Both the position numbers and the translations under genes were made by a program. From positions 1 through 5,613 of the forward strand of contig CAJKVD010000063.1 of the NCBI GenBank assembly GCA_905203195.1: DNA of 5,613 bases, given 5' to 3'. This DNA comes from an uncultured Clostridium sp. Its GTDB lineage: Bacteria > Bacillota > Clostridia > TANB77 > CAG-508. Below, piece after piece: positions 1-5,613 of the stretch (its first letter is position 1; each line of letters opens with the position of its first letter). The notes beneath the pieces were generated by a model. That model made no database searches. It worked only from the letters and a program-made list of their open reading frames with translations, and had not been told where the DNA came from.

Positions 1-35
1 GGAAGGCTGAGGTTCTACCATTAAACTACACCTGC
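1..35 (-). tRNA. tRNA-Gly(UCC), second tandem copy, cut by window edge
   Basis: The 5' half of a tRNA-Gly: acceptor 5' strand (GCAGGTG), D arm, anticodon-stem 5' strand and the full anticodon UCC (minus strand of bases 1-3). The 3' half lies outside the window. It matches the complete copy at 65-138 over the whole visible part except one base: base 23 is A where the other copy has G at 126. On the tRNA this turns the D-stem pair C13-G22 into a U13-G22 wobble, which should not stop folding. The copy lies 29 bases downstream of the first one's CCA end and has no promoter of its own in between, so it is probably processed from the same transcript. Whether the missing half is intact cannot be judged here. 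Confidence 0.88.
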
Positions 36-64
36 AAATATTAAATTAATAACAAGAAATTTTA

Positions 65-138
<74 letters not shown>

Positions 139-158
139 ATCATCTCTCGACAAAAAAG

Positions 159-187
159 ATTATAAAATATATTAAAGATTTTGTCAA
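159..187 (-). promoter_or_regulatory. Consensus sigma-A promoter of the tRNA-Gly array
   Basis: On the minus strand the -35 box TTGACA (182-187) and the -10 box TATAAT (159-164) both match the sigma-A consensus at every base and are separated by exactly 17 bp. The likely transcription start is the G at about 151, leaving about 13 nt before the tRNA. The position between the peptidase stop codon and the tRNA gene is right for a stable-RNA promoter. No other promoter in the window comes close in quality. Confidence 0.93.
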
Positions 188-215
188 GAGTTTTTTTAAT
201 TTTTTTTTATTTTTT
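188..215 (-). promoter_or_regulatory. A-tract UP-like element upstream of the tRNA promoter
   Basis: Just upstream of the -35 box the minus strand carries phased runs of A (6, 9 and 7 residues at 210-215, 200-208 and 191-197) split by single or double T. Such A/T tracts between about -40 and -65 are the usual form of an UP element, bound by the C-terminal domain of the RNA polymerase alpha subunit at strong rRNA and tRNA promoters. The tract reaches into the TAA stop codon of the upstream peptidase gene. The assignment rests on position and composition only. It is not a terminator for the upstream operon, because the minus-strand transcript here is A-rich and has no stem. Confidence 0.55.
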
Positions 216-903
216 ATTTCCAAAAGCACAATAAACTCAAAATTGCAATTTTACTTAACACATTCAAGCCCAACTGATAATAGACACATTTAACTCCAAA
301 ATTAGTTACTACATCGTATTGTTTAATCATTTTTTGTATTTCTTCCTCAGAAGATATTTTTTTCTTATTCATATATTCCTTAGCTAAATATCTAGCTTTA
401 ATCATAGCATCACTTTCTAAATATAGTCTAACAGTTAAATATACTATCCCCATAACAGCTAATGTTGCCACATGTGCCATCTGATTTTGTAGATTTCCAA
501 AAATCGTCAATACAATAATTATAAAAAAATATAGCAAATAAATATTAGAAAAAATAAAATTAAAAATTAATAATTTTTTATTTTGAATTGAATGTAGACA
601 TTCATGTGCAATTGTTTGTATACGTGTATAGCTATTTCTTAAATTTCCAATTGAAATTTTATTAGAAATTGCTATATAAACAGTTGCATCTGACCCATCA
701 TTTTCTTCTATATTAACATTCTTATTGTTCAACATTTCCAAATATTCTTTACAAATGTCAATATTGCTAGGATACTTATCACCTATTCTATCAAATTCTT
801 TGATCTTAGCCATTTCTTTCAATTTTTTTATATTAACACTAAACACCCAAAACAATAGAGCTATTAATATTATACATAAAAAAGAAATAATTAAAAACCC
901 CAT
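214..903 (-). CDS. Divergent YugP-like membrane zinc metallopeptidase
   Basis: A 229-residue membrane protein resembling the YugP / Zn_peptidase_2 family of putative neutral zinc metallopeptidases. Residues 1-23 form a membrane segment. HECLHSIQ at 100-107 contains the HExxH zinc motif and parallels the family's HEVGHAIQ. Two more membrane segments follow (about 111-136 and 141-162), then LESDA at 162-166, parallel to the family's VEFDAS stretch, whose Glu would be the third zinc ligand (E163). A last hydrophobic segment ends the protein (about 207-229). Length and order match YugP, but the family's glycine-rich surroundings of the active site are largely lost. Start: the ATG at 915 touches AAAAAGG with no spacing, so the ATG at 903, 12 bases from it, is preferred. 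The gene lies 26 bases after the YheA/YlbF gene and is probably the last of the operon. Its substrate is unknown. Confidence 0.78.
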   Translation of the reverse strand: MGFLIISFLCIILIALLFWVFSVNIKKLKEMAKIKEFDRIGDKYPSNIDICKEYLEMLNNKNVNIEENDGSDATVYIAISNKISIGNLRNSYTRIQTIAHECLHSIQNKKLLIFNFIFSNIYLLYFFIIIVLTIFGNLQNQMAHVATLAVMGIVYLTVRLYLESDAMIKARYLAKEYMNKKKISSEEEIQKMIKQYDVVTNFGVKCVYYQLGLNVLSKIAILSLLCFWK

Positions 904-929
904 ATTTAATCTCATCCTTTTTCAAAACA

Positions 930-1271
930 TTATTCCATAACATCTTTTATTGCTTCACCAATAATCTTGTTTACATCTGCAACTAAAACATTAAATCTCG
1001 TTTCTGCTTCAAAATATTTTTTAGCAACATCTTGTTCTATTAATTCTGCATACATATCTTGAACCTTTTTCAATTTATCTGGATCATTTTTTCCTGTTTG
1101 CATTACTTCTAATTGTGTTTGATAACGTAATTTATCAAATTTATTAATTTCATCAGATAATTTAGTATTCATTTTAACCGTTTCTTTTGCCATTTTATAA
1201 TTGACATATTCTTCTGATTTTTTTATTCCTTGTGCTAAATCATTAGCTAGATCATATACATTCATTTTCAC
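930..1271 (-). CDS. YheA/YlbF-family (UPF0342-like) protein
   Basis: A 113-residue, all-helical, highly charged protein of the Com_YlbF superfamily. The N-terminal pattern VYDLANDLAQ..KKSEEY and the C-terminal EAETRFNVLVADVNKIIGEA resemble B. subtilis YheA (UPF0342) in place and spacing, and the length fits. Family relatives YlbF and YmcA work with YaaT and RNase Y in mRNA processing and affect competence, biofilm and sporulation; YheA itself has no settled role. This protein has no cysteine at all, so it cannot carry the Fe-S ligands found in the YlbF/YmcA/YaaT complex, which supports a YheA-type assignment. Start: GTG at 1271 lies 5 bases after AGAAAGGA (1277-1284). The ATG at 1265, 11 bases away, gives the family-like beginning MNVYDLA and is a real alternative. 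It lies 36 bases after the DUF3048 gene, with no terminator seen. Confidence 0.87.
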   Translation of the reverse strand: MKMNVYDLANDLAQGIKKSEEYVNYKMAKETVKMNTKLSDEINKFDKLRYQTQLEVMQTGKNDPDKLKKVQDMYAELIEQDVAKKYFEAETRFNVLVADVNKIIGEAIKDVME

Positions 1272-1307
1272 AATATTCCTTTCTAAATTACATGAATTAA
1301 TTTTAAA

Positions 1308-2393
1308 CTATACATTATTTTGAGCAGTACTTTGAGTCTCTTCTGTACCTTCAATAACAATTTTAGCATCTTTTGGACAAATATTTACCCAAGTGTTTCC
1401 ATCATTAACTTTAATCTCATTTCCTTGTAAATCTTGATAAATCGTCTGCTCATCCCTTGCATTTTTTATGCATTTAATTTTTATAGCTTTTCCATTTGTT
1501 AAATAATATCCATCAAAAGTTCCTATATTTTTTAAAGTTTGTCTACCTTTTTTTTCTCCATCATTTAAATCATAATTATCACACATAGTAACAATTATAT
1601 TTTTCGTTGTCAAATTATCCCCTGTTGTCCAATCTGTTTGTGCTTTATTTCTTGCAAATCTTTTATATACTTTATTTTTTTCATCATATTGATATTTAAC
1701 TGTTTGAAGATTAGAATGTGGAATCGTTATCGAAACAGCACTTTGACCATCTTCTAAATTAACTTCATCTGTTACGTAATTAAGCACACTATCTTTTGTT
1801 GAAGTTACTCTATAATTTTTATTTTTAGCTGATTTTAATATTTTTTCAGTACTTGTTAAAGCATTATGAGGAGCTGATTTTTTCTTAGTTCTCCAAAAAG
1901 TAGTTCCATCCTCCTCTATTCCATTTATATTATTAATATCATATTTTTTTATATCTCTTTGTGCTTGTGGACTCCATCCAAAATGAACATAAATTGCGTC
2001 ATTTTCCATAGCATAATCTAAAAAATAATGTCTAGCACTACGTACAGGACCAATTTGTTCCACATCCGCTCCTTTAAATAATGCCATTAAACGTGTTTCT
2101 CCACCTTCTGCTATTGCTTCATAAACCATATATGCTTTTTGTAATCCAACTTGTGGCCAAGCTTGATTGTGGTTGTCTATCATCACTGCAATAGGCCTAT
2201 CATTTCCTTTAAATATTTCTATCTCTTTTTCCTGTTTTACCCCTGCAACTAATACATCATTCTCATTATTTTCTTCATTTGCTGTTTGCACATTTTTATT
2301 TTGTACTATTTTATATCCTAAAAATCCACCTGCTGCTAATATAAGAATTATAAGTACTATAATAGCAATCTTTGCACTACCCTTTTCCATCAC
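1308..2393 (-). CDS. DUF3048 (YerB-like) membrane-anchored protein
   Basis: A 361-residue protein with both halves of the DUF3048 family. Residues 8-30 form one membrane segment with a short Lys-containing N-terminus, then a polar linker (about 31-60). The N-terminal domain starts at RPIAVMIDNH (66-75) and carries EGGETR, IGPVRSARHYF (114-124), VHFGWSPQAQ and APHNALT (174-180). The C-terminal domain (about 235-350) shows GYYLTNGKAIKI and DGNTWVNICP near the end. B. subtilis YerB is a lipoprotein, but here no cysteine follows the hydrophobic segment, so the protein is probably held by an uncleaved helix with its domains outside the cell. The function of the family is not established. Start: GTG at 2393 lies 8 bases after GGAGGG; the adjacent ATG at 2390 is nearly as good and gives 360 residues. 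Confidence 0.93.
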   Translation of the reverse strand: MMEKGSAKIAIIVLIILILAAGGFLGYKIVQNKNVQTANEENNENDVLVAGVKQEKEIEIFKGNDRPIAVMIDNHNQAWPQVGLQKAYMVYEAIAEGGETRLMALFKGADVEQIGPVRSARHYFLDYAMENDAIYVHFGWSPQAQRDIKKYDINNINGIEEDGTTFWRTKKKSAPHNALTSTEKILKSAKNKNYRVTSTKDSVLNYVTDEVNLEDGQSAVSITIPHSNLQTVKYQYDEKNKVYKRFARNKAQTDWTTGDNLTTKNIIVTMCDNYDLNDGEKKGRQTLKNIGTFDGYYLTNGKAIKIKCIKNARDEQTIYQDLQGNEIKVNDGNTWVNICPKDAKIVIEGTEETQSTAQNNV

Positions 2394-2400
2394 TAAATTT

Positions 2401-2407
2401 TCCCTCC
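2401..2407 (-). promoter_or_regulatory. Strong Shine-Dalgarno site of the DUF3048 gene
   Basis: GGAGGGA on the minus strand, in the 37-base gap after ybeY. It is among the strongest ribosome-binding sites in the window and lies 7 to 8 bases before the GTG at 2393 and 10 to 11 before the ATG at 2390, so it supports both starts without deciding between them. Confidence 0.8.
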
Positions 2408-2430
2408 ATAAAATTAAATATACAATCTTA

Positions 2431-2907
2431 TTATTTTTCTCTTGTTATCCCTAATTTATTAAGGATTTTTTCTTCTTTAGGCCTCATTATAACTTTGTCT
2501 TTTTCTTCAATATGATCATATCCCATCAAATGATAAAAGCCATGTACCACCATATAACTTAATTCCCTTTCAAAACTATGACCATATTCCTTTGCTTGTT
2601 CTTTTACTTTTTCAACAGAAATAATAATATCACCTAAAATATCCTCATACAAGAAATCATTATTTTCTATTTTTTTATCTAACTCACTTTTTTCAAACAT
2701 AGGAAATGAAAGCACATCTGTTGCCCTATCTATTTGGCGATACTCATTATTTATTTTTCGAATTTTACTTGGAGTTGTTAATGTTATGGTAATTATTAAT
2801 TTTGAATTTTCTAATTTTTCTTCTTTATAACATTCTTTTAAAACTTGCTCTATTGTTTTTTCATATTCTTCATTTGGTTCTACATCTTCATATATAATTT
2901 CATACAT
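2431..2907 (-). CDS. ybeY: YbeY endoribonuclease / rRNA maturation factor
   Basis: A zinc-dependent endoribonuclease of the UPF0054 family, needed in many bacteria for 16S rRNA 3'-end maturation and 70S ribosome quality control. The 158-residue product has the family motifs in order: NNEYRQIDRATDVLSFP (about 53-69), GDIIISVEKVKEQAKEYGH (about 92-110) and the zinc site HGFYHLMGYDH (122-132), with H122, H126 and H132 as ligands. The C-terminal MRPKEEKIL matches the family's usual M..rEe.iL ending. Start: the longer frame begins at a GTG at 2931 inside the end of the upstream gene. The ATG at 2907 is preferred because it lies 7 bases after GGAAAGGA and gives the family-like MYEIIYED. The usual Firmicutes partner genes phoH and yqfF are missing upstream, and dgkA and era are missing downstream. 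Confidence 0.97.
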   Translation of the reverse strand: MYEIIYEDVEPNEEYEKTIEQVLKECYKEEKLENSKLIITITLTTPSKIRKINNEYRQIDRATDVLSFPMFEKSELDKKIENNDFLYEDILGDIIISVEKVKEQAKEYGHSFERELSYMVVHGFYHLMGYDHIEEKDKVIMRPKEEKILNKLGITREK

Positions 2908-2914
2908 CTTATAA

Positions 2915-2922
2915 TCCTTTCC
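2915..2922 (-). promoter_or_regulatory. Shine-Dalgarno site deciding the ybeY start
   Basis: GGAAAGGA on the minus strand, 7 bases before the ATG at 2907. It lies downstream of the GTG at 2931 and so cannot serve it. With this start ybeY no longer overlaps the gene before it: 16 bases separate the TAA at 2924 from the ATG. Confidence 0.85.
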
Positions 2923-2923
2923 A

Positions 2924-4150
2924 TTATGCACTGATTTTATTTACAACATTTCGAATGTTTCCTACATATTTGCCATATGATTTACACTCATTACGTAATT
3001 CTACTATTTGACCATAATCTAATAATTTTCTTTTATAATATGTTTCTAATTTTGAATAATCCACTTTGCAATCATTTTCATGAATTTTTTTCAAATCATC
3101 TTTTATAAATAATATTTCTTTTTGCTTTACATATTCTATAAAATCTGTTTCTTTTAATTTTGATATTTTCTGATACTTGTCCCAAAACTTCTTATATTCA
3201 TCTCTTTTTGACAAATCTTGCCAAAATACCTTTGTTGATAATAATTTAACATTATAATCCTCTATTAAATTTATTAACATACCATATGCCTTTTCTCTTT
3301 TATTGGCAATTTTAGTATCTTGAACTAAAATACGTGCATCTTTTAGCAATTTTTCATAACATTGTTCTGCAACAATTAAAGGTATACTGTGTGTAAATAA
3401 TTTCCTGCTTATACCTAATAAAACCATATTTTTCTCTATATTATCCCTAGTATCTAACTTTCCAACTGTAAAACTCTGAAAGCGTTCATATTCTTCTTTA
3501 ATACCCTCAAATTCATCACTATAATTTTCAATTTTTAATGATAATATTTTCTGAATGTATTCTTCCAATGTGTAAAATATCTTAGTATAAATCCATTCTT
3601 TTGTAGAATCATACACATTTGTTGTATCTGCTAATTTTATAGAATAATTTTTTAATATTGATTTATATAAACTATCCATTTTATAAACATAAAAAGATAT
3701 GTATTTTTGCTTTACTTTTTCTTTTGCATTTACATTAATTCCTTGCCAATCAAGGTCTATTAAATATTTTTGCTTACGATATTTGTAGTCAATATAATCT
3801 TTTTCTTTTAAACTTGTAACCTCATAATATTTTGATAATGCATCTTTTTCAAAATCAGAAGCAGTTCCATTTTTTACTTTTTTATATATAGAATCCATAA
3901 TATGTTTATCCAATGACTCCAAATAAACTGTATATGCTTCTTCAAACTTTTTTTCTAATTCATCATTATTGTAATTTTCGTTTTCTTTTGCAAAGTTTTC
4001 GTAATTTTTTAGCATAGCATTTCTTTTCACTGTAACCAACATTCCATTAATTCCTATACGTGTTGGTATTAACATTTTTGTTAATGTTTTTGTTAATTTA
4101 TTAAAAAAACCTGTATCTGTTCCTGTAATCCTTAAACTTCTTTCTTCCAT
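2924..4150 (-). CDS. Uncharacterised helical protein with internal duplication
   Basis: I do not recognise this 408-residue protein. It is rich in Lys, Glu, Tyr and Ile, has no signal peptide and no clear membrane segment, and should be almost wholly helical and cytosolic. It sits where phoH and yqfF usually lie, between yqfD and ybeY, but has no Walker A motif and no HD motif, so it is neither. Two stretches seem to be diverged copies: about 33-127 and 246-345. Shared anchors in the same order are GI..-L.T (33/246), YE...K (50/265), K.E.AY (288 and its partner at 72), and KY..(V/I)(T/S).LKE.D(Y/F)I(D/E)Y (107/325). The stretch around GISRKLF and IPLIVAEQCYEKLL (about 246-270) is the least charged and may be the most conserved. 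Start: the ATG at 4159 touches GAAGGG with no gap; the ATG at 4150, 9 bases away, is preferred. Translation is probably coupled to yqfD. Confidence 0.9.
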   Translation of the reverse strand: MEERSLRITGTDTGFFNKLTKTLTKMLIPTRIGINGMLVTVKRNAMLKNYENFAKENENYNNDELEKKFEEAYTVYLESLDKHIMDSIYKKVKNGTASDFEKDALSKYYEVTSLKEKDYIDYKYRKQKYLIDLDWQGINVNAKEKVKQKYISFYVYKMDSLYKSILKNYSIKLADTTNVYDSTKEWIYTKIFYTLEEYIQKILSLKIENYSDEFEGIKEEYERFQSFTVGKLDTRDNIEKNMVLLGISRKLFTHSIPLIVAEQCYEKLLKDARILVQDTKIANKREKAYGMLINLIEDYNVKLLSTKVFWQDLSKRDEYKKFWDKYQKISKLKETDFIEYVKQKEILFIKDDLKKIHENDCKVDYSKLETYYKRKLLDYGQIVELRNECKSYGKYVGNIRNVVNKISA

Positions 4151-4159
4151 GTACCTCAT

Positions 4160-4165
4160 CCCTTC
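4160..4165 (-). promoter_or_regulatory. Shine-Dalgarno site overlapping the yqfD stop codon
   Basis: GAAGGG on the minus strand shares two bases with the TGA stop of yqfD (4164-4166). The in-frame ATG at 4157-4159 follows it directly, too close for initiation, while the ATG at 4150 lies 9 bases away. The arrangement suggests that ribosomes finishing yqfD help start the next gene. Confidence 0.7.
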
Positions 4166-5348
4166 AAAATACTATTTTTTCGTTTGTCCCTATATTTTCT
4201 AAGACTTCATATGTCACATACACTTCCAGCCCATTTTCTTTTTCATAAGTATTTATATTTTTATTTACTATTTTTTCTTTATCTTCTATTTCAGCATTCA
4301 ATTCTTGTTCTAAATTGTCTATCCCTAAGATTTTAGCTTGTTCGACACTATATGTTTTTTGTTCTTCTAATTGTTCTTTGTATATTGTTTTTTTTACAGA
4401 TATTGGTAAATAAAAATCTGAAAACAGTCTGAATTTTTCTTCCGCTTCTATTGTATCATAAATTTTAAATTTTGAAACCCCTTTTTTTAAATTTATTTCA
4501 AATTTATTAATTTTTATAGAATAAAATTTCTCTATATTACCTGTTTCCTTTATTTCCGTAGCCTTATACGGTACAAACTTATATTTTGTATGCCAAACTT
4601 TTGCTTCTACTTCCCCCCTCGCATGTACATATCTAATTCCTGTATATTTTCCCTCAAGCCACCCATTAATTAATGTTGTTCCAACATTTACTGTATCCCC
4701 AACACTTACATTTGCAGTTCCATTTTGAGCATTAATCTTTGTAATTACACCTACTTTATCTGATACAATACTGCAATAATCAGCATCATCTACAATCTCT
4801 GGTTTTTTATCAGCCTTCACAATTTTGACAATTGCATTCGTTCCTTTTAATTCTATTCCCATCCAAGCTATATCTTCTCTTTTTAATCTCACCTTATTAA
4901 TTATATCTTTTATATCTATTTTAGATTTCCACATGCCTATATTTAAACCTGCATCTACCACATCTTGGTAAATTCCACTTATTTCTTTTCCATCTTCTTG
5001 TTCTATATCTATATTCCACACAAAATTAGAAATAATAATTATTAAAACTATAATTACCATTACAAGAATTGCAAAAATTTTTCTTTTTTTATAACGATTT
5101 AATAAAAACGGAAAGCCACACTTTTTTTCTATTTTAGTGTGACACTTTATTTTTTTTGCTATCTTAACTATCTCTTTAAAATCATTTATTGATACATTAA
5201 AATATAACTTTATATTTTTATCTCTTTTCAAATTCCAAATAATTATTTTTTTATTTGCACAAATATTAATAAATCTTTCTATATAATATCCTTCAATAGA
5301 AACACGTATATATCCATAAATGTAGCTTAATAAAATCTTAATTAGCAT
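4164..5348 (-). CDS. yqfD: Sporulation protein YqfD
   Basis: A 394-residue membrane protein close in length to B. subtilis YqfD (398), a sporulation protein of the mother-cell sigma-E regulon whose molecular role is unclear. Visible are an N-terminal domain beginning YIYGYIRVSIEGYYIERFIN (about 9-28) with IIIWNLKRD (35-43), the pre-membrane stretch CGFPFLLNRYKKRK (77-90), one membrane segment (about 91-109), and NFVWNIDIE. An extracytoplasmic region follows that includes a POTRA-like part (about 112-178, ending GTNAIVKIVKA). The motif VGDTVNVGTTLINGWLEGK, near residue 216, resembles the family's V..GD.V..G..Li.G. The ATG at 5348 lies 7 bases after GGAGG (5356-5360) and overlaps the end of yqfC by 7 bases, which points to translational coupling. 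The two are a conserved pair. The gene after it is unexpected, since phoH is the usual neighbour. Confidence 0.96.
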   Translation of the reverse strand: MLIKILLSYIYGYIRVSIEGYYIERFINICANKKIIIWNLKRDKNIKLYFNVSINDFKEIVKIAKKIKCHTKIEKKCGFPFLLNRYKKRKIFAILVMVIIVLIIIISNFVWNIDIEQEDGKEISGIYQDVVDAGLNIGMWKSKIDIKDIINKVRLKREDIAWMGIELKGTNAIVKIVKADKKPEIVDDADYCSIVSDKVGVITKINAQNGTANVSVGDTVNVGTTLINGWLEGKYTGIRYVHARGEVEAKVWHTKYKFVPYKATEIKETGNIEKFYSIKINKFEINLKKGVSKFKIYDTIEAEEKFRLFSDFYLPISVKKTIYKEQLEEQKTYSVEQAKILGIDNLEQELNAEIEDKEKIVNKNINTYEKENGLEVYVTYEVLENIGTNEKIVF

Positions 5349-5613
5349 CCATTTTCCTCCACTATTCTTTCAAGTTCTATGCTTTCTATTTTTCCTGTAA
5401 CTTTAATATCTGCATTAGACAAATTCACTAAATTAAATCCATATCCATTTAAATTGACAATACCATTATGAGTTTTTATTCTAACAAAAAATTCTTCGTA
5501 ATCTAATATGCCTTCAAAATTCTCTATTATAACTTCATCAAAACCAATAATAGTAATCTTTGCATCATTAGAATATATCTCTTTTGGAATCTCCAAAAAT
5601 TTATCTATTTTTC
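5342..5613 (-). CDS. yqfC: Sporulation protein YqfC, 5' end cut by window edge
   Basis: A small protein of the YabP/YqfC family, known as the partner gene of yqfD and expressed under sigma-E in B. subtilis. The frame is open to the window edge: codons before the TTG at 5596 read KIDKF and continue into LEIPKEI, which fits the family's LEIPK motif. So the TTG is an internal Leu codon and the true start is off the window. About 89 residues are visible, against 93 in B. subtilis, so only a few N-terminal residues are missing. Further family marks are ITIIGFDEVIIENFEGILDY, a beta-strand pattern with the usual IEN..GI.eY, and VTGKIESIELE near the end, matching the family's V.GkI.sI. The TAA at 5342 lies inside the start of yqfD. 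The promoter is not in the window. Confidence 0.93.
   Translation of the reverse strand, partial: KIDKFLEIPKEIYSNDAKITIIGFDEVIIENFEGILDYEEFFVRIKTHNGIVNLNGYGFNLVNLSNADIKVTGKIESIELERIVEENGC

Noticed and set aside
191..215. T-rich run as an intrinsic terminator
   Set aside because: On the minus strand, the direction of all genes, the RNA is A-rich here. On the plus strand there is a U-run but no stable stem before it and no gene to terminate.
725..940. Plus-strand open frame of 71 codons
   Set aside because: It lies opposite the start of the peptidase gene, has no ribosome-binding site of note, and the antisense gene has clear motifs. It is a shadow frame.
1548..1555. Eight-T run inside the DUF3048 gene as a phase-variation tract
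   Set aside because: Runs of this length are common in such AT-rich coding sequence, the frame is intact, and nothing else suggests variation.
2408..2430. Internal promoter before the DUF3048 gene (TATATT on the minus strand)
   Set aside because: No acceptable -35 box lies at 16 to 18 bp; AT-rich gaps give such -10 look-alikes often.
2167..2454. Plus-strand open frame of 95 codons
   Set aside because: It is antisense to the well-supported N-terminal part of the DUF3048 gene; its hydrophobic look comes from the T-rich complement.
2908..2931. GTG start of ybeY at 2931
   Set aside because: It would sit inside the preceding gene with no ribosome-binding site. The ATG at 2907 has one and fits the family's N-terminus.
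4100..4125. Walker A-like look of GTDTGFFNK in the unknown protein, suggesting PhoH
   Set aside because: The spacing does not fit GxxxxGK(S/T), and no Walker B or other PhoH motif follows.
5594..5596. TTG as the start of yqfC
   Set aside because: The frame stays open upstream to the edge and the preceding residues extend the family's LEIPK motif; no Shine-Dalgarno site precedes the TTG.

Overview
This is an AT-rich window from a low-GC Gram-positive genome, most likely a spore-forming member of the Clostridia. The sporulation pair yqfC-yqfD, a YheA/YlbF-type protein, a DUF3048 (YerB-like) protein, purine-rich Shine-Dalgarno sites and a CCA-encoding tRNA-Gly all fit. UGA is used as a stop (end of yqfD) and Trp is read from UGG, so the genetic code is standard and a mycoplasma-type code is unlikely. 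The exact genus cannot be read from the window.

Everything is on the minus strand, so transcription runs from high to low coordinates. In that order the window holds: yqfC (its 5' end is cut by the window edge), yqfD, an unrecognised 408-residue helical protein, ybeY, a DUF3048 protein with an N-terminal membrane anchor, a YheA/YlbF-family protein, and a divergent YugP-like membrane zinc metallopeptidase. Gaps are short (a 7-base overlap up to about 37 bases), and no terminator or convincing internal promoter is visible, so the seven genes probably form one operon. A perfect-consensus sigma-A promoter, preceded by A-tracts, starts right after the peptidase stop codon. It drives a tandem tRNA-Gly(UCC) array whose second copy is cut by the left window edge.

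The first half matches the widespread Firmicutes order yqfC-yqfD-phoH-yqfF-ybeY, except that phoH and yqfF (pgpH) are absent and the unrecognised protein fills their place. By hand alignment that protein seems to consist of two diverged copies of the same helical unit. This is the most novel item here. The genes after ybeY (DUF3048, YheA/YlbF, peptidase) are not the usual dgkA/cdd/era and suggest a lineage-specific rearrangement.

Several starts were moved from the longest reading frame using ribosome-binding-site spacing: ybeY to the ATG at 2907, the unknown gene to the ATG at 4150, and the peptidase to the ATG at 903. The yqfC frame stays open to the window edge.
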